Part shown: positions 1 to 10,539 of the stretch, one piece after another
How positions within the stretch are numbered: the stretch's first letter is position 1
Layout: the number at the start of each line of letters is the position of its first letter
Assembly (NCBI GenBank): GCA_001792895.1
Contig: MARA01000012.1
Location: forward strand, 558,001-622,000
DNA from: Lentinus brumalis
Lineage: Eukaryota; Basidiomycota; Agaricomycetes; Polyporales; Polyporaceae
DNA length: 64,000 nucleotides
Reading direction: 5' to 3'
Program-made: the position numbers and the translations under genes
Notes under the pieces: generated by a model
Told to the model about the DNA's origin: nothing
Seen by the model: the letters and a program-made list of their open reading frames with translations, nothing else
The model's database searches: none

Positions 1-557
1 GTCTTCTTGAGGTCGTCCAGGTCGATGTGGAGGTCGACGCGAGGCGAAGACGACGCACGGGGAGTCTCGTTACCGGACATGTCTTCAGTGGAAGACTGGG
101 TGGCAGGGAACGCCACACCCTTCTCAAGCTGGGATGCACTTCTCGACCTGAGGACGGCGGGCATGGGAGTCGAGTCGGCGGGCGAACGGAAAGCTTGCAT
201 CTTGGGGGTGCGGGTGCGCTTGGCACGAGGGTGCATCTGGACGTACGACTCCGAACCGCTGGACGAGCTGGACGCCTCGTCCTGAGCGGGCGGCTCCACG
301 CGAGGGGGAGTCGGGGGTTGTACTACCAGGACGGTGGGCACTGCGGAGGTGCCTGCCAAGGGAGCCTCCGCGGCCACGATACGGTGGATCGTCGTGGCGG
401 GGGGCGTTGACGGTGCGGAGAGGGTGGCCAAAGTGATCGAGCGCGACGATGACGACCGACGTGGGATGCGCGGGAGGGGCGCGCCCGCACTGTTCGAGTG
501 CCGCGTGTAGTAGTCCATGGGGGCGGCGTACGCGTGGAGGTTTAGTACCGTGCTCAT
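1..557 (-). CDS. CBM21/PP1 regulatory subunit, N-terminal part (runs off window)
   Basis: The ATG is at 557-555, and about 185 codons stay open to the window edge. The protein begins MSTVLNLHAYAAPMDYYTRH and is Ser/Pro/Arg-rich and probably disordered, as in the N-terminal regions of GAC1/PIG-type glycogen-targeting subunits of protein phosphatase 1. The CBM21 and PP1-docking parts lie left of the window, so I cannot say whether this copy is full-length or carries the deletion seen in most units. The start was chosen because it follows a minus-strand intron acceptor and begins the longest frame continuous with the CBM21 copy at 10540-12501. Confidence 0.75.
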   Translation of the reverse strand, partial: MSTVLNLHAYAAPMDYYTRHSNSAGAPLPRIPRRSSSSRSITLATLSAPSTPPATTIHRIVAAEAPLAGTSAVPTVLVVQPPTPPRVEPPAQDEASSSSSGSESYVQMHPRAKRTRTPKMQAFRSPADSTPMPAVLRSRSASQLEKGVAFPATQSSTEDMSGNETPRASSSPRVDLHIDLDDLKK

Positions 558-619
558 GAGGATCGTTGTCTGTGGGGTCTGCGGGAGGGACAATCAGCAC
601 CAAGGGGAAGGTTCTGCGG

Positions 620-664
620 CTGACGGGTGACACGGCGGATGTCCGCGTACGGGGGATTACTCAC
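620..664 (-). other. Leader intron of the CBM21 gene, short form (U1)
   Basis: On the minus strand the donor is CAG/GTGAGTAATC at 664 and the acceptor is CCCGTCAG at 620, giving 45 nt. It lies about 60 bases upstream of the ATG. U2 has a similar short form. U3-U6 carry an additional ~183 bases inside it. Confidence 0.55.
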
Positions 665-1019
665 CTGCTTAGTGACGTCGCTTGCGGGGAGACCTTGCGA
701 GCGCTGGGCCGAATGGTCGAAGGCGTTGAAAACGATAAGTATAGGAAAAAGGTGTCGCTGGACGCGAGCAAAGGGACCGGGGGAGCACTGCGGAGGAAGC
801 GACGCAGACCGAACTATAATGTATGGAGGAGCATCATTGCTGGTCAGCCGCCGCCCGCGAGAAGGACGAGAACAGAATGGAGCGATGGGGAACGGAGAGA
901 CTCACCAGAAGCCGTGAGTAGTGTTCCGGCGCAGGGGTGCGCAGACGGCAGATCCTGGGCGCGGCGCGTGAGACGGCGGGTGCGCGACGAGGGCAGCAGC
1001 GTGCTCACCAGGAGAGACA

Positions 1020-1308
1020 GTGAGCGGGCTGTCTGGGACGGCGACCTCTTGGGACACGACGGCCGGCGGGGAGGGAGGGAGGGGGCGGACGTGGGGGTCG
1101 GGTGGCAAGAGACTGGGCGAAAAAGCCGTCGAAGTGGTTCACCTCGCACGCGCGCCTAGGGGCGATGCGAACGAGCTCGCCATCAATTTCGAACACACGG
1201 CGGTCTGGGCCGAGTTCGCTCTCACACTAAAGTGGAGCCCCCTGTCCGCTGGCTCGAGGCTGCCGCTCTGGGCTGCATACTAGCTCGTCCATGTTCTCCT
1301 GAGTCCTG
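1020..1308. promoter_or_regulatory. Near-invariant core block with G4 run (U1), upstream of the CBM21 gene
   Basis: These 289 bp show no indel and a single C/T difference between all six units, while flanking DNA differs by indels. At 1068-1085 it has four G runs with one-base loops (GGGGAGGGAGGGAGGGGG), followed by more G runs to 1101. On the minus strand this is a pyrimidine tract typical of fungal promoters and leaders. Position and strand suggest the leader or promoter of the minus-strand CBM21 gene. Confidence 0.6.
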
Positions 1309-1536
1309 CTCGACAATTATGAGAAACAGCCAGCGACCGTCGACAGCCGTCGACGAGCTCCCGACGAGCATCGGGCTTGGTGAGCAGAAGGCCGTGCTTA
1401 TCAGGACAGTCGCATCTGTGTCGCTGCTTATCGCGGTGACAGGCCCGGTTTTCCAGACGCTGCGACACCGCAGCGGTCGTTCGATCCTCGACGCCTTCGT
1501 TGCGGCGATTGGCCCACCCCAAGGACAGTCCAGCGG

Positions 1537-1558
1537 TGACGTAACCCCAGTGACGTCA
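1537..1558. promoter_or_regulatory. Paired CRE/ATF-like sites (U1)
   Basis: TGACGTAA (1537-1544) and the perfect 8-bp palindrome TGACGTCA (1551-1558) are 6 bp apart. They lie in the ~780-bp gap between the minus-strand CBM21 gene leader and the plus-strand gene-like region. TGACGTCA is the consensus of CREB/ATF bZIP factors. The stretch 1309-2087 otherwise holds CT-rich tracts (about 1838-1890) and no supported gene. Confidence 0.5.
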
Positions 1559-2087
1559 GGGAATCTCATCCTCCTTCTCTGCGCCTCTGAACGTCGAACG
1601 TCGAACGAGCGACACGCCGCGGTCTGACGCGACCCGCCAGAACACGTTCCTCACTCAAGACTCCAGAGTCGCGTCGCAGGGTCAACGTGTCCACCCCCGC
1701 GTGACCACACCTCTTCCCATCTGCGAGCATCGTTGCCGACGATGAGGTCGCGATAGGGCGCGAGGAGAGACGCGACGCGGGAGCTCGTTCACGCATGCGA
1801 TGAGCACTGCAGGTGTCGGCGGCCGCCAGACTGCATCCCTCTCTCTGCGCCTGCTGGCTCTCGCTCCGTCTCTGCCCGCCGTCTCTCCTTGAGGCGTCTT
1901 CCCTTGCCCTCTTGCGTCTGCGCAGCGTCCGTCCTGCGTCCGCTCTCGCACGCCCTGCAGACTCCCTCTCGCCCTGTCGCCCTTGTCGCAACTCCTGTCC
2001 CTCTGCGCTACACTGCAGTACGCCCCCGCAAGTCTTCGCTTGCATCTCCCACTATCGCCGGCCATGACATAAGTACTGGACGAACAG

Positions 2088-3534
2088 ATGCATATACGAG
2101 GTCTGTATGTATAATCCATGAGTGCACCGACTGCTCACTGACTTGCAGCCTACACAGTGTCGACGCGTCTGCTACAGCGCGTCTCGTCCCACTGCTTGAA
2201 AGACCGCGCGACGCGTTGCAGTACGCGATTGCCCGTCCAGCTCGCGCACACCAACCTCCCCGGCATATGACCCTGAATATCGCGTAGGCCGTGCTCAAGC
2301 TGAACGAACAACTAAATCGAACGTCTTCGATCCGGCAGTCCGCCATACAGGTGCGTCTATTGTGTACTAGGCGTACCGCAGCCGCGTGCTAACTCTCCGT
2401 CCACACAGTATGTATGCACAACTACTCCAAATACATCCAGCATAGTCAACACACCGCATGGCCGCGTCCTGACGCCTGAATCCGGTGCACAGCCGAAAGG
2501 CAGGTCTACGTACCAGTCACCGGCCTCCACCTGCCCGACATCCCTGCATACGACCCCATCCGACGCCTCCAGCACGGGAGCCAGAGAAATCACCGCCGCC
2601 GGTTTCTGTCAAGAGGAACGGGGACAACACGGTGAGCTCATACGTTCGCGGTCCGCAGAGGACGTCGCACTGACCTGGGGATGGTGCGTAGACGTCCAGT
2701 CCGTACAGACACGGTTGATGGCGCGGCCGACGACGACGAGGTTGCAGCGGACGACGTGGCAGTCGACAGTGGCAGCGCGGACGGTCGAGAACACCGAGGC
2801 GGTGGGATGCAGAGTGGGCAGAGAGCAGGTGAGGAGGTGAGGAGGAGGGGAGGAGGGAAGGAGGGGAATGGAGAACGACCCCGCGTCCGCGCTGGTACTA
2901 ATACCCGCCTGGCGCAGGACAAACACACCACGCGCGGTGCCTGCGCACAGGCCACCGCTCTCCCTGTTCGGTCCTGCGAGGCAAGCACCCGTTCGGGGCA
3001 CATTCGCACTTCTCCGTGTCGGGTCTCCAGTTCGGACTCGCGACGCGTGAGTACTCCCTTCTCATGCCAAGTCGTCCTAGCTGATGCTGATCACGGCGCG
3101 CTGCGATCTGTACGCTCTCAGTCTTTACATTTCATTGTCGTAGTATGCAGTCCAACACTTGTTAACATACCTGACCATGTGCTTTGCGGGACTCGGACAG
3201 CCAACGGCCGCATATGCTCGAGGTACGTGGAGTGCGCACACCCAAGTTCCAACCCTCGGGCTCAAACCAAGCTCGATCTCGCCGGACCCGAACGACGGCT
3301 TGAATCGCGCTCAGCGTGCGCCCTCGGGACTCGGGTTTCCAGGTGCAAACACCAGATGGACGGCCTCGTCGGCGGTCCGAACGTCACGACGACGGCGGCG
3401 GGACTCGGAAGAACGAGAACCCCAGGTATGTCTGTTCTGTCTCTTCGGCAGTTCTGCGTTCGCGGCGTGACACTCACGCTCACGGAGTTCTTTCAGGATG
3501 CATGGTCGGGTTCGTTGGCTTGGCCCAGTCATAG
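2088..3534 (+). pseudogene. Multi-exon gene-like region g1 (U1), product unknown
   Basis: The best model starts MHIRGL at 2088, with introns recognisable by donor, branch site and acceptor: GTATGTATAA..GACTTGCAG after 2105; GTGCGTCTAT..GCTAAC..CACACAG near 2352; GTGAGG..TACTAATA..GGCGCAG (about 2829-2927); GTGAGTACT..CTCTCAG; GTACGTGGAG..AACCAAG; GTATGTCTGT..TTTCAG. Phases connect the exons reading RQVYVPVTG, SAEDVALTWGWCVDVQSV, VENTEAVGCRVGREQ, SLHFIVVVCSPTLVNIPDHV and QMDGLVGGPNVTTTAAGL to a shared stop at 3534. No unit is free of indels in this model, so each copy looks broken or is imperfectly sequenced. I recognise no family. Confidence 0.4.
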
Positions 3535-6500
3535 ATGGGCTGCCCGCTCCGGACGCAGTGCGTCTGGACGGGACGGGATGGACATGAAGACGACTCGGAC
3601 GCACTTGCTCGAGCCTCGAGGTACAATGCATGCCCGTACCGAACACCACGACGCCGCCGCCGGCTGCTGGGACTCGGCACCACGCATCGAACGCTGCACC
3701 GTGCACGCGCCCCTCGCTTGTTGTTCGCTCGTTCCTCCATGACGCACGGTCCGGGTTCGAGACTCGTGTGGCCCGGCGTAATCCCGACTGCACCGTGAGT
3801 GCACGCTCATATCCTGCGTCCGCTACCTTCTGACCCGTGCGCCGCTAGGCTGCAAGACTGCAGTATGTTGCAGTTGCGTTGTAGTCGTAGCACGAGCGAC
3901 TCCGAGAGGAGGCAGTCTGCGGGCGGATGGACGTCCAGGATCAAGACTCCATATCACAGAGCCCTGGACACCGGATGCACGGACGGCGGTCACCGGTTCA
4001 CAGGCAATCGAGAGCGAATGCATGGTGGCTCGTGGGTGGAAGCGACGTGACGTCCAGCCTCGTCGCTCGCGCTGACAGCGGCAGCAAGTCGCCAAGTTTC
4101 CCAGGTACGTCAACGGCGTTTTGGCTCGTATGTACGGGTGCTGACAACTTGCCTCCGCCGGGAACAGATCCAGATTCCAGACGCACCGACTCGCAGCGTT
4201 GTCAGTCACGGCCGCGTCTCTGCAGCGATGTCTAGAGTGGCTCGAGGCTGCGGAGGAGAGACTTGAAGCACCCGCGGCGGCGGAGCACGCACGGGTCGCG
4301 ACATTGATGCATCCAGAGCAGAGACTCGGGCCGGCTGCAGGCAGCGAACATGTCGTTCGCTTGTCGAGGTATCGGGAGGCCGGCAGAGATATCTGGATCC
4401 AAGTTCGGACTCTGGCACCGCCGTCGCTCGTCGCCTGGTAGGACTCGAAGTCTCGACGGTATGTCTCCGCCACATTCGTTCGTGTCGCTTGCCTTCTGAT
4501 GCATTGCATTGCTTGCTTAGTGCGACGAAGTAGACAGGACACCGAGGGCACACAGGCGGAGGTCTACGCAATGCACAAGGTTGCTGATCTGCGTACGTCT
4601 CCGTAGCGACGTCTGTATGTTCGACAGCACCCAGGCTGGTTGAATGGACGTCACGACGAGCAGGTGATGGCGACTCTGTGGATCCCAGAGTCGCTGCATC
4701 CGGACAGTAAGTCCTTCGCACGCTCGCGCATGTCTTGACCGTTCGATCTCGTGCGGTTTACCGTTAGGCGACGACCGGATGGTTGATTGAGCCTTCGAGA
4801 AATGGAAAGACACGCTGCAGACGAGGATGCGTCCGGTCTCAAAATCGAGATCGCATGCCCGAGGCACTGCCCTCCAGTGACCGTATTGCTGCTCTGATTG
4901 CAGGGCGAGACATCGACAACAATGCCGGATCCGAGGAGCGAAGTCCGGCTCGTGTGCCGAAGCTCGGTCATCGATGCTGCTGTGGCATGTCTCGAAAGGT
5001 ATGTACTCTCGCTCTGGCGTGGGTTGCTGCAATCTCTGACATTGGTGAAGCAGTACTTACTACAGGTCTAGTTCTGTATCTCCGGGATACAAGACGGCCG
5101 AGGATGCGCTACGGCGAATGTCCTCGTTGCCGTTGCATGCAGTGGGAAGACAGCTGTGTAGTCGGCAACGTTCTGGTCCCGTAGTAGGACGCAAGATGTG
5201 CTCGGAAGCTCCGAATCGACCCGGGACAACCTACACGACACTACTCGCGATGCAAGCACACCGGGCTCCGACGCAGGCGGTGCACTTCTGCCGAGACGAC
5301 GTCTGCCAGCTCGCTCGCCTCTTCGGACAGCAAGGGTCAGGTACAGTGCAAGCGCGGCTGGCGGCGCATGGTATCAACTTCGCGGGACCCAGGTCTGCTG
5401 CGTACGGATGGGTGAGTTCTCCGCGCAGTCGTGCAAGTCTCCGCCGTACTCACTCGTGCGTTTGTGCCTCAGGAGACGAATGGCGGGTGAATACACTGCA
5501 TTGAGTCCTAACGGTATCGCACGACACGCTGAGGTCCCTGCGTCTTACCGTCTCGCGACCGAAACTGATTGCTGGGACCGAGGCAACGCCCAGTGGCACC
5601 GCGCTGTTGCTCGGAATGCAGGGCGAGGCATCGAGAAATGCCGGATCCGAGGAGAGAAGCCCGGCTCGTGCACCGCAGGGAAGCGTCCCTCGTTCATCGG
5701 TGCTGCTACGGTCAAGACGGCGTGTGTTGTTGAACGGTACGCACTCTTGCTCCGGCGTGGGTAGGTGCAAGCTCTGATCTCATTGGTAAACACTACATTA
5801 TAATACTTACTACAGATCGAGTTCTGTACCTTCGAAGTACAAGATCGCCGAGGGCTCGGACGCACTACGACGAATGTCCTCGCGCACTTGAGCCGCCGTC
5901 GCATGCAGTGGGAAGACATCTCTCCAGGGATGCGAGGGTAGGAAGCGAGATGTGCTCCGGAAGATTCGAATCAAGGGCCTGAGCGGTGTCTTGCGTCCTC
6001 CCGGGACAAGACGCTTCTCGCGATCGCCTGCCGCCAGCTCCCAGACGTCCGCGTCACGGTGACATCTCCACGGCACGTATGGCGGGCATTGGCATGGTAT
6101 GCATTGGGTGAGCGTGCGCGCATCCTGGCTGCGCTAGGAGACTCCATTCTGACGAGGCGTCGTAGCTTGTGCTGTAAACCGTAGGCAGAAGCAATATATG
6201 TTGATACACACGCACGGACTGCGTTGACTGCGTCCTCTCTTCCGGGCGCGGCTCGTAGAGACGTCCCGATCTCGGCCATTGTATAGGCGAGCCGGATAGC
6301 AAGAGTTCGATGGTCAAGCGGCGTCCATGGTCCGGGAGAACGGTGCGTGTGTCCAGTTGAGTTCGTAGCATGAACGTTCGGACAAGTCGATCGCTGACCG
6401 CGACTGTGTCTAGATACGCGGCGACGTCTTCAACTCGCAGATATGTACGGAGGTTGCGAGATGCGACACCAGATGCTGGCTCACACGTGTACCTGTAGTA

Positions 6501-7182
6501 GCGGTTGTGGGAGATGCAAGGTCGACGCGTTGTGGTAAGGCCAGCAAAGGACAGGCAAACGTGGATCTCGATATCAGGCTTTGCTTCGCAAGCTCGATAC
6601 GGGTTCGTGTCCCCCGCCGCGTTCTTCGCGTCTTGAGCTGTGTCTGATTGGCCAGTAGCGAAGGTATCTACTAGACAACATGTCCCCTTTCATCTCCGTC
6701 CGGATAGTATTGACTTATCGCGGTGTAGCTCGAGTCTCGACGTCCGCGTGAAACTGAACGTCAATGGCTAGACTCAAGGCAAGTCTCATAAGCGAACTCC
6801 GCCTCGGCCGTCGAGTTCCCGGTTGCCGTCGACCGTTGCAATTGGCGTGAACGAGGAGCTGAGAGTGTCGCATTGGTATGTTCCTCATAGTTGGGTCTAT
6901 CTACTCCGCATTCTGACCAAGCGTGAAAGATACAGGATAGCTGCAGCGAGCCGATGGCGCGCTCTTCGACCTTGGCAGGCTCGCTCACAAGCGGTGTGCG
7001 AATGAGATGTTCTCATGATCCCGGGCTTCAAGACACCCGAATGTCGGACCGATCTGGTGCGTGTGACGTCGAGTATATTGTCCCTTCTGTCGCTTCTCAC
7101 CGGCTTCGTGGATTGTTTGCAACCTGGCGGTCCGACGCAATCAGCCTAGCAAATTCAAGCTGTTAAGTTCGGAGTGGCCATC

Positions 7183-7472
7183 ATGTACGACTGCTCTAGT
7201 CTCTCGGACTGTCCTTGTAAGTACTGCCAGCCCAATTGGACGCTATGTAGGCCATTTCCTGGCCAGTGCACCTTTATTTCATTGACTCCGAGACTCCCTC
7301 CAGCGCCGTTACGGCCTTACGAGCGTACCAGGTCTGGTTGAAAGCATGCGTTCACACGCAGCTTCGCCGTGACCTCGGAGGCGAAGATCGGGCGGTCAGC
7401 TCGCGAGCTGCAAAGCTTCCCAGCTGCAGAGAGGCCGTGCATGTGTGGTCTTTGGTGAGGCTACTAAGCTAG
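7183..7472 (+). CDS. Small spliced gene g8 (U1), unknown product
   Basis: Exon 1 is 7183-7216 (MYDCSSLSDCP), the intron 7217-7266 (donor GTAAGTACTG, acceptor CTGGCCAG) and exon 2 7267-7472, giving 79 residues. Exon 2 starts LHLYFIDSETPSSAVTALRA and ends VHVWSLVRLLS. The junction completes codon 12 without a frame change. U1, U2, U3 and U5 are indel-free over the full 290 bp, which is unusual in this array. An unspliced reading from the same ATG gives a 52-residue Cys-rich peptide instead. No family recognised. Confidence 0.45.
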
Positions 7473-7473
7473 A

Positions 7474-7487
7474 ATGTACTAGTACAT
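7474..7487. other. 14-bp perfect palindrome (U1)
   Basis: ATGTACTAGTACAT lies directly after the g8 stop and is found at the same place in all units. The region 7488-8287 otherwise shows no supported gene apart from the dyads at 7931-7971. Confidence 0.5.
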
Positions 7488-7930
7488 GGACCTCGTGTAC
7501 GAGTTGACAATGTGCTGTCCCAAGTCGCGCACTCATGTCCTATTGATATTCTTCCCCTGCCAGTCCCCTGATGATTGCAAGACCTCGCTCCCTCACCGGG
7601 ACTCAATGTGAGTGCGTGCGTGCCTCGGCAACTATATTCGACCAGGAATGTTCGCCCAAGTTCATGCAAAGAAATATGCGACTTGCTGAATGAAGCACGC
7701 GCTGTGCGCGATGCAAGGTACCGAAGATGGAGTTGACAGGCTCTGGGTCATTGCCTTGCTCACCTAGACCGTACACTTCTGCAGTCCCAGCTTGCAATCA
7801 CATAATTAAGGACACCAAGGAGCATGGTGCCATGGTCCATGCCAGTAATACGCAGCACTCCCGGAGATATGAGTTCCACAAGTCTACGTCTACAGCGTGC
7901 TCGCTTCCTGTCTCGAGCCTGCTTCCTTCT

Positions 7931-7971
7931 GATCACGGTCTCGTGATCGTGTCCCACGCGTCGCGACGCGT
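7931..7971. other. Dyad cluster (U1)
   Basis: The hairpin GATCACG-GTCT-CGTGATC (7931-7948) is followed 7 bp later by the perfect 16-bp palindrome ACGCGTCGCGACGCGT (7956-7971). Both are unchanged in every unit where the region is visible. Confidence 0.6.
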
Positions 7972-8287
7972 ACCTTCGCAAGACTCCTGGACCCGAACAA
8001 TTGTCTGTCAATTTTCTACATCAGCGTGCTCATCAATGCTTCACACGAAATGTGGTTACACACGCATAACATGCTTGCACAGGTACAGTGCTCGGGACGC
8101 GATTTACTGATGTGGGACGCAGCAGCCCAGCACATGGGCCGCCGGCAAGTATCTATCTGTTTCTCTAGACTCGAAGTTGCTCGACTGACGAGGCACGCAG
8201 CCACACAGACGAGCGGAGTGAACGGCGGAGGAAGGAGACACGGGTCACCGATCGCATAACCACAGCTTGCCCGATACGGTGTTTCCC

Positions 8288-8728
8288 ATGTCAACGATCG
8301 TAACGGCCGAGGTGCACGCAACAACCCCAACTAGGATGGCCGTTAGCCACCCAAGAAGCATTCATATTACTTATTACGCCATACCGCGAGACGTCCGAAT
8401 TTCTCGATCTGGGACAAGCACGCATAGTTCCGCGGCGTGTCTTGTTTGCTCTTCCCGCCAGAACATTGCCCTGGGCGTACCACCACGTTTCCGTCTTCCC
8501 ACTCTCATCTCGCCCCCATCCTCTCCCTCTCAGCTCGACTCTGCGCTACCGCTATTGCGCTGCGCCGCTCGATCGGTACCCAGCCATCACACACGTACTG
8601 TAGCGTGTCGACACGCTCTGCATTGCTCGAAGACTACATACGGTACATCTGGTGCAACTCAAGCGTCCTCGACGAGCTCGAACATACGGTACGTGTCCTG
8701 CGTCGTTCGGCCATACAGACCGCGCTGA
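8288..8728 (+). CDS. Hypothetical ORF g7 (U1)
   Basis: The ATG-initiated ORF starts MSTIVTAEVHATTPTRMAVS and is open for 146 codons. A donor-like GTACGTGTCC inside it (8690) could splice it to the intron-rich region downstream. A second frame over the same bases (EAFILLITPYRETSEFLDLG) is also long and protein-like, so the true frame is unresolved. U1, U2, U3 and U5 keep this frame; U4 does not. Confidence 0.3.
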   Translation: MSTIVTAEVHATTPTRMAVSHPRSIHITYYAIPRDVRISRSGTSTHSSAACLVCSSRQNIALGVPPRFRLPTLISPPSSPSQLDSALPLLRCAARSVPSHHTRTVACRHALHCSKTTYGTSGATQASSTSSNIRYVSCVVRPYRPR

Positions 8729-8828
8729 CACAGGCATCTCCGACCTTCAAGTGCGATAGGACGCAGCGCTTCGTCTGGACTCTACACCGCGTTCCAGAAC
8801 GCGTACCAGCACGCGTTAAGACGACACG

Positions 8829-9911
8829 GTACGTGGCTCTCGTTGTCCCTGTGCAGCATGAGGTCAGCATTGTGCTAATCACCCGCGTCGTGTAGACCCG
8901 GCGCGTCATATCTCCGCCCATGTCGTGCGGCAGCGACGCGACACTGCACAGAAGGTGGACCATCGTCGGTACGTACCTGCTTGCAATGCGAGTGAGCGAA
9001 CGCGTTGCTCATCGTCAGTGTTCATCTTCCAGCTACCTGCTCGTCCGACTGATCCAAGGCCGCCGCACTACGGAGGAAACAGCCTATCGAGCGGTTCATC
9101 CTGCGAGTACGTACCATTCTTCCACTCTACTCGTGTCAGCACGCAGCGCCGGCTGACCATTCAACTGTTCCAGTGAATTTACACCTCCCAGCATCTCGTC
9201 ACGCCGCCGCTCGCGTCCACCTACTCGTCGAGCTCGCGGGATGATATCTGGGTGCCGGCGACCGAGGTCTACGCAACGTGCCACAGGCTGTCAATAGAGG
9301 TACGTACCTGCGCTCTTTCGCAGCCCATGCACGGCCGACTGATGTCGACCATCGTCCAGACGTCACCTCTGCGTAAGCTCGCAGCCAGGCGTACCGACGA
9401 CTGCCACCGGCCGGCTCGGGGACAGTGGACGCGTCCTCGTCTACTGGTACAGTCTGGTCGTCTCGGACCCACCTTCAAGCTGCTCTGACGGAGACAAGCG
9501 GTACGTACCTCGGTCTCATCCCGGCTGGACTGCACAGGCTGATAGCCATGTCATGATCAGCGTGTCTCCATACCTCGTGAGATTGTGAGCAAGACGCATG
9601 AGAAGACGGCGCGAGTAGGCAAGACGCTGCGCCGCTCCGAAGCCGTCTGGGACGCGACAAGTCCAGCGCAGAGCGCGTCTGGGGAAACTCGACGCGTCGT
9701 TGTCGCCCAGCTCATGACGAGTGGTACGTACCTTCGTGCACATCTCGTACGCGTACTGAAGACGTCCAGGTCTCCCGGACGCCGTCTCCTGCCATTATTG
9801 GCAACGGGCGCGGAGTCGCACTTGCTGTAGATGGAGACCGCTGTCGCAAAGTACGTACCTTTTCCCTGACGCCTCGCTACTGGCGGACTTGGCTGATGGC
9901 AAACTCTGCAG
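8829..9911 (+). pseudogene. Intron-dense region with repeated GTACGTACC donors (U1)
   Basis: Intron-like segments begin at 8829 (GTACGTGG..GTGCTAATCA..GTGTAG), 8969, 9107, 9300, 9501, 9724 and 9851. The last six share GTACGTACC(T/A), end in YAG after about 45-67 nt, and alternate with exons of about 75-165 nt. Open exon frames include IPREIVSKTHEKTARVGKTL with GETRRVVVAQL, and APEVQSFVAFTHPAAEVYTA in U3. I could not join all exons in one frame in any copy. Right of it, 9912-10539 holds a GC-rich stretch with CCT and CCG runs near 10500-10540 and no clear gene. Confidence 0.45.
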
Positions 9912-10539
9912 CAGCTTCAATCGCTCTCATCCAACTCCGCTGCTAGACACGCGTCTTCCGGCATGGAGTTCGTGGACTGGCGAGCTCCAGAGTGTCGAGG
10001 TGGGCAGGATCCAGGCGGCCCTGGTGCTGACATAGATCTCGCAGAGCTGACAGATAACGCGCAGAGACAGCACAGACGCGAGAGCAGGCGGCGCAGGTGG
10101 GAGGCGGGCAGACGGAGGCAGCAGCGGTGGTGGTGGTCGAGAGTAGACTTGCGCACTTCTCGGAACGTGCGAAGTCGTAGAATAGGCGCCCGTGCTCGTT
10201 TCGACGCAGAGTCCTCGAGAACGCGTTACATCGCTGCAGCGTGTGTGTACTGTACGTAGTTCGTCAATGAAACACGCTCTTCCACACCCTCTCGCTGGTC
10301 TGTTCGCTGGGATCGCGGGCGTCGAGTTCCAGCCGCTACTGCGCGCTGTGTCCTCTCCTCCTGCCTCAAGAAACCTTTCGAGCACCCTCGCAAACGTCTT
10401 CACGCTGTATGTCAGAGGCAACGAAATATATTTCTGTCTACATACACGTCTACCTACGACCGACACAAGACTTACAGTGCTGTCGCCATGCTCCTCTTCC
10501 ACCTCTTCGCCGCCGCCGTCCCCATCCCTCCCTCCCTCC

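Noticed and set aside
1020..1283. 87-residue plus-strand ORF (MSGLSGTATSW...) identical in all units
   Set aside because: It lies over the G-rich, minus-strand leader of the CBM21 gene. Its composition reflects the G runs, and its perfect conservation is shared by the whole block in every frame.
7183..7341. 52-residue Cys-rich secreted peptide (unspliced reading of g8)
   Set aside because: It has no hydrophobic signal peptide, and a perfect GTAAGT donor inside it joins the first exon in frame to a longer conserved exon.
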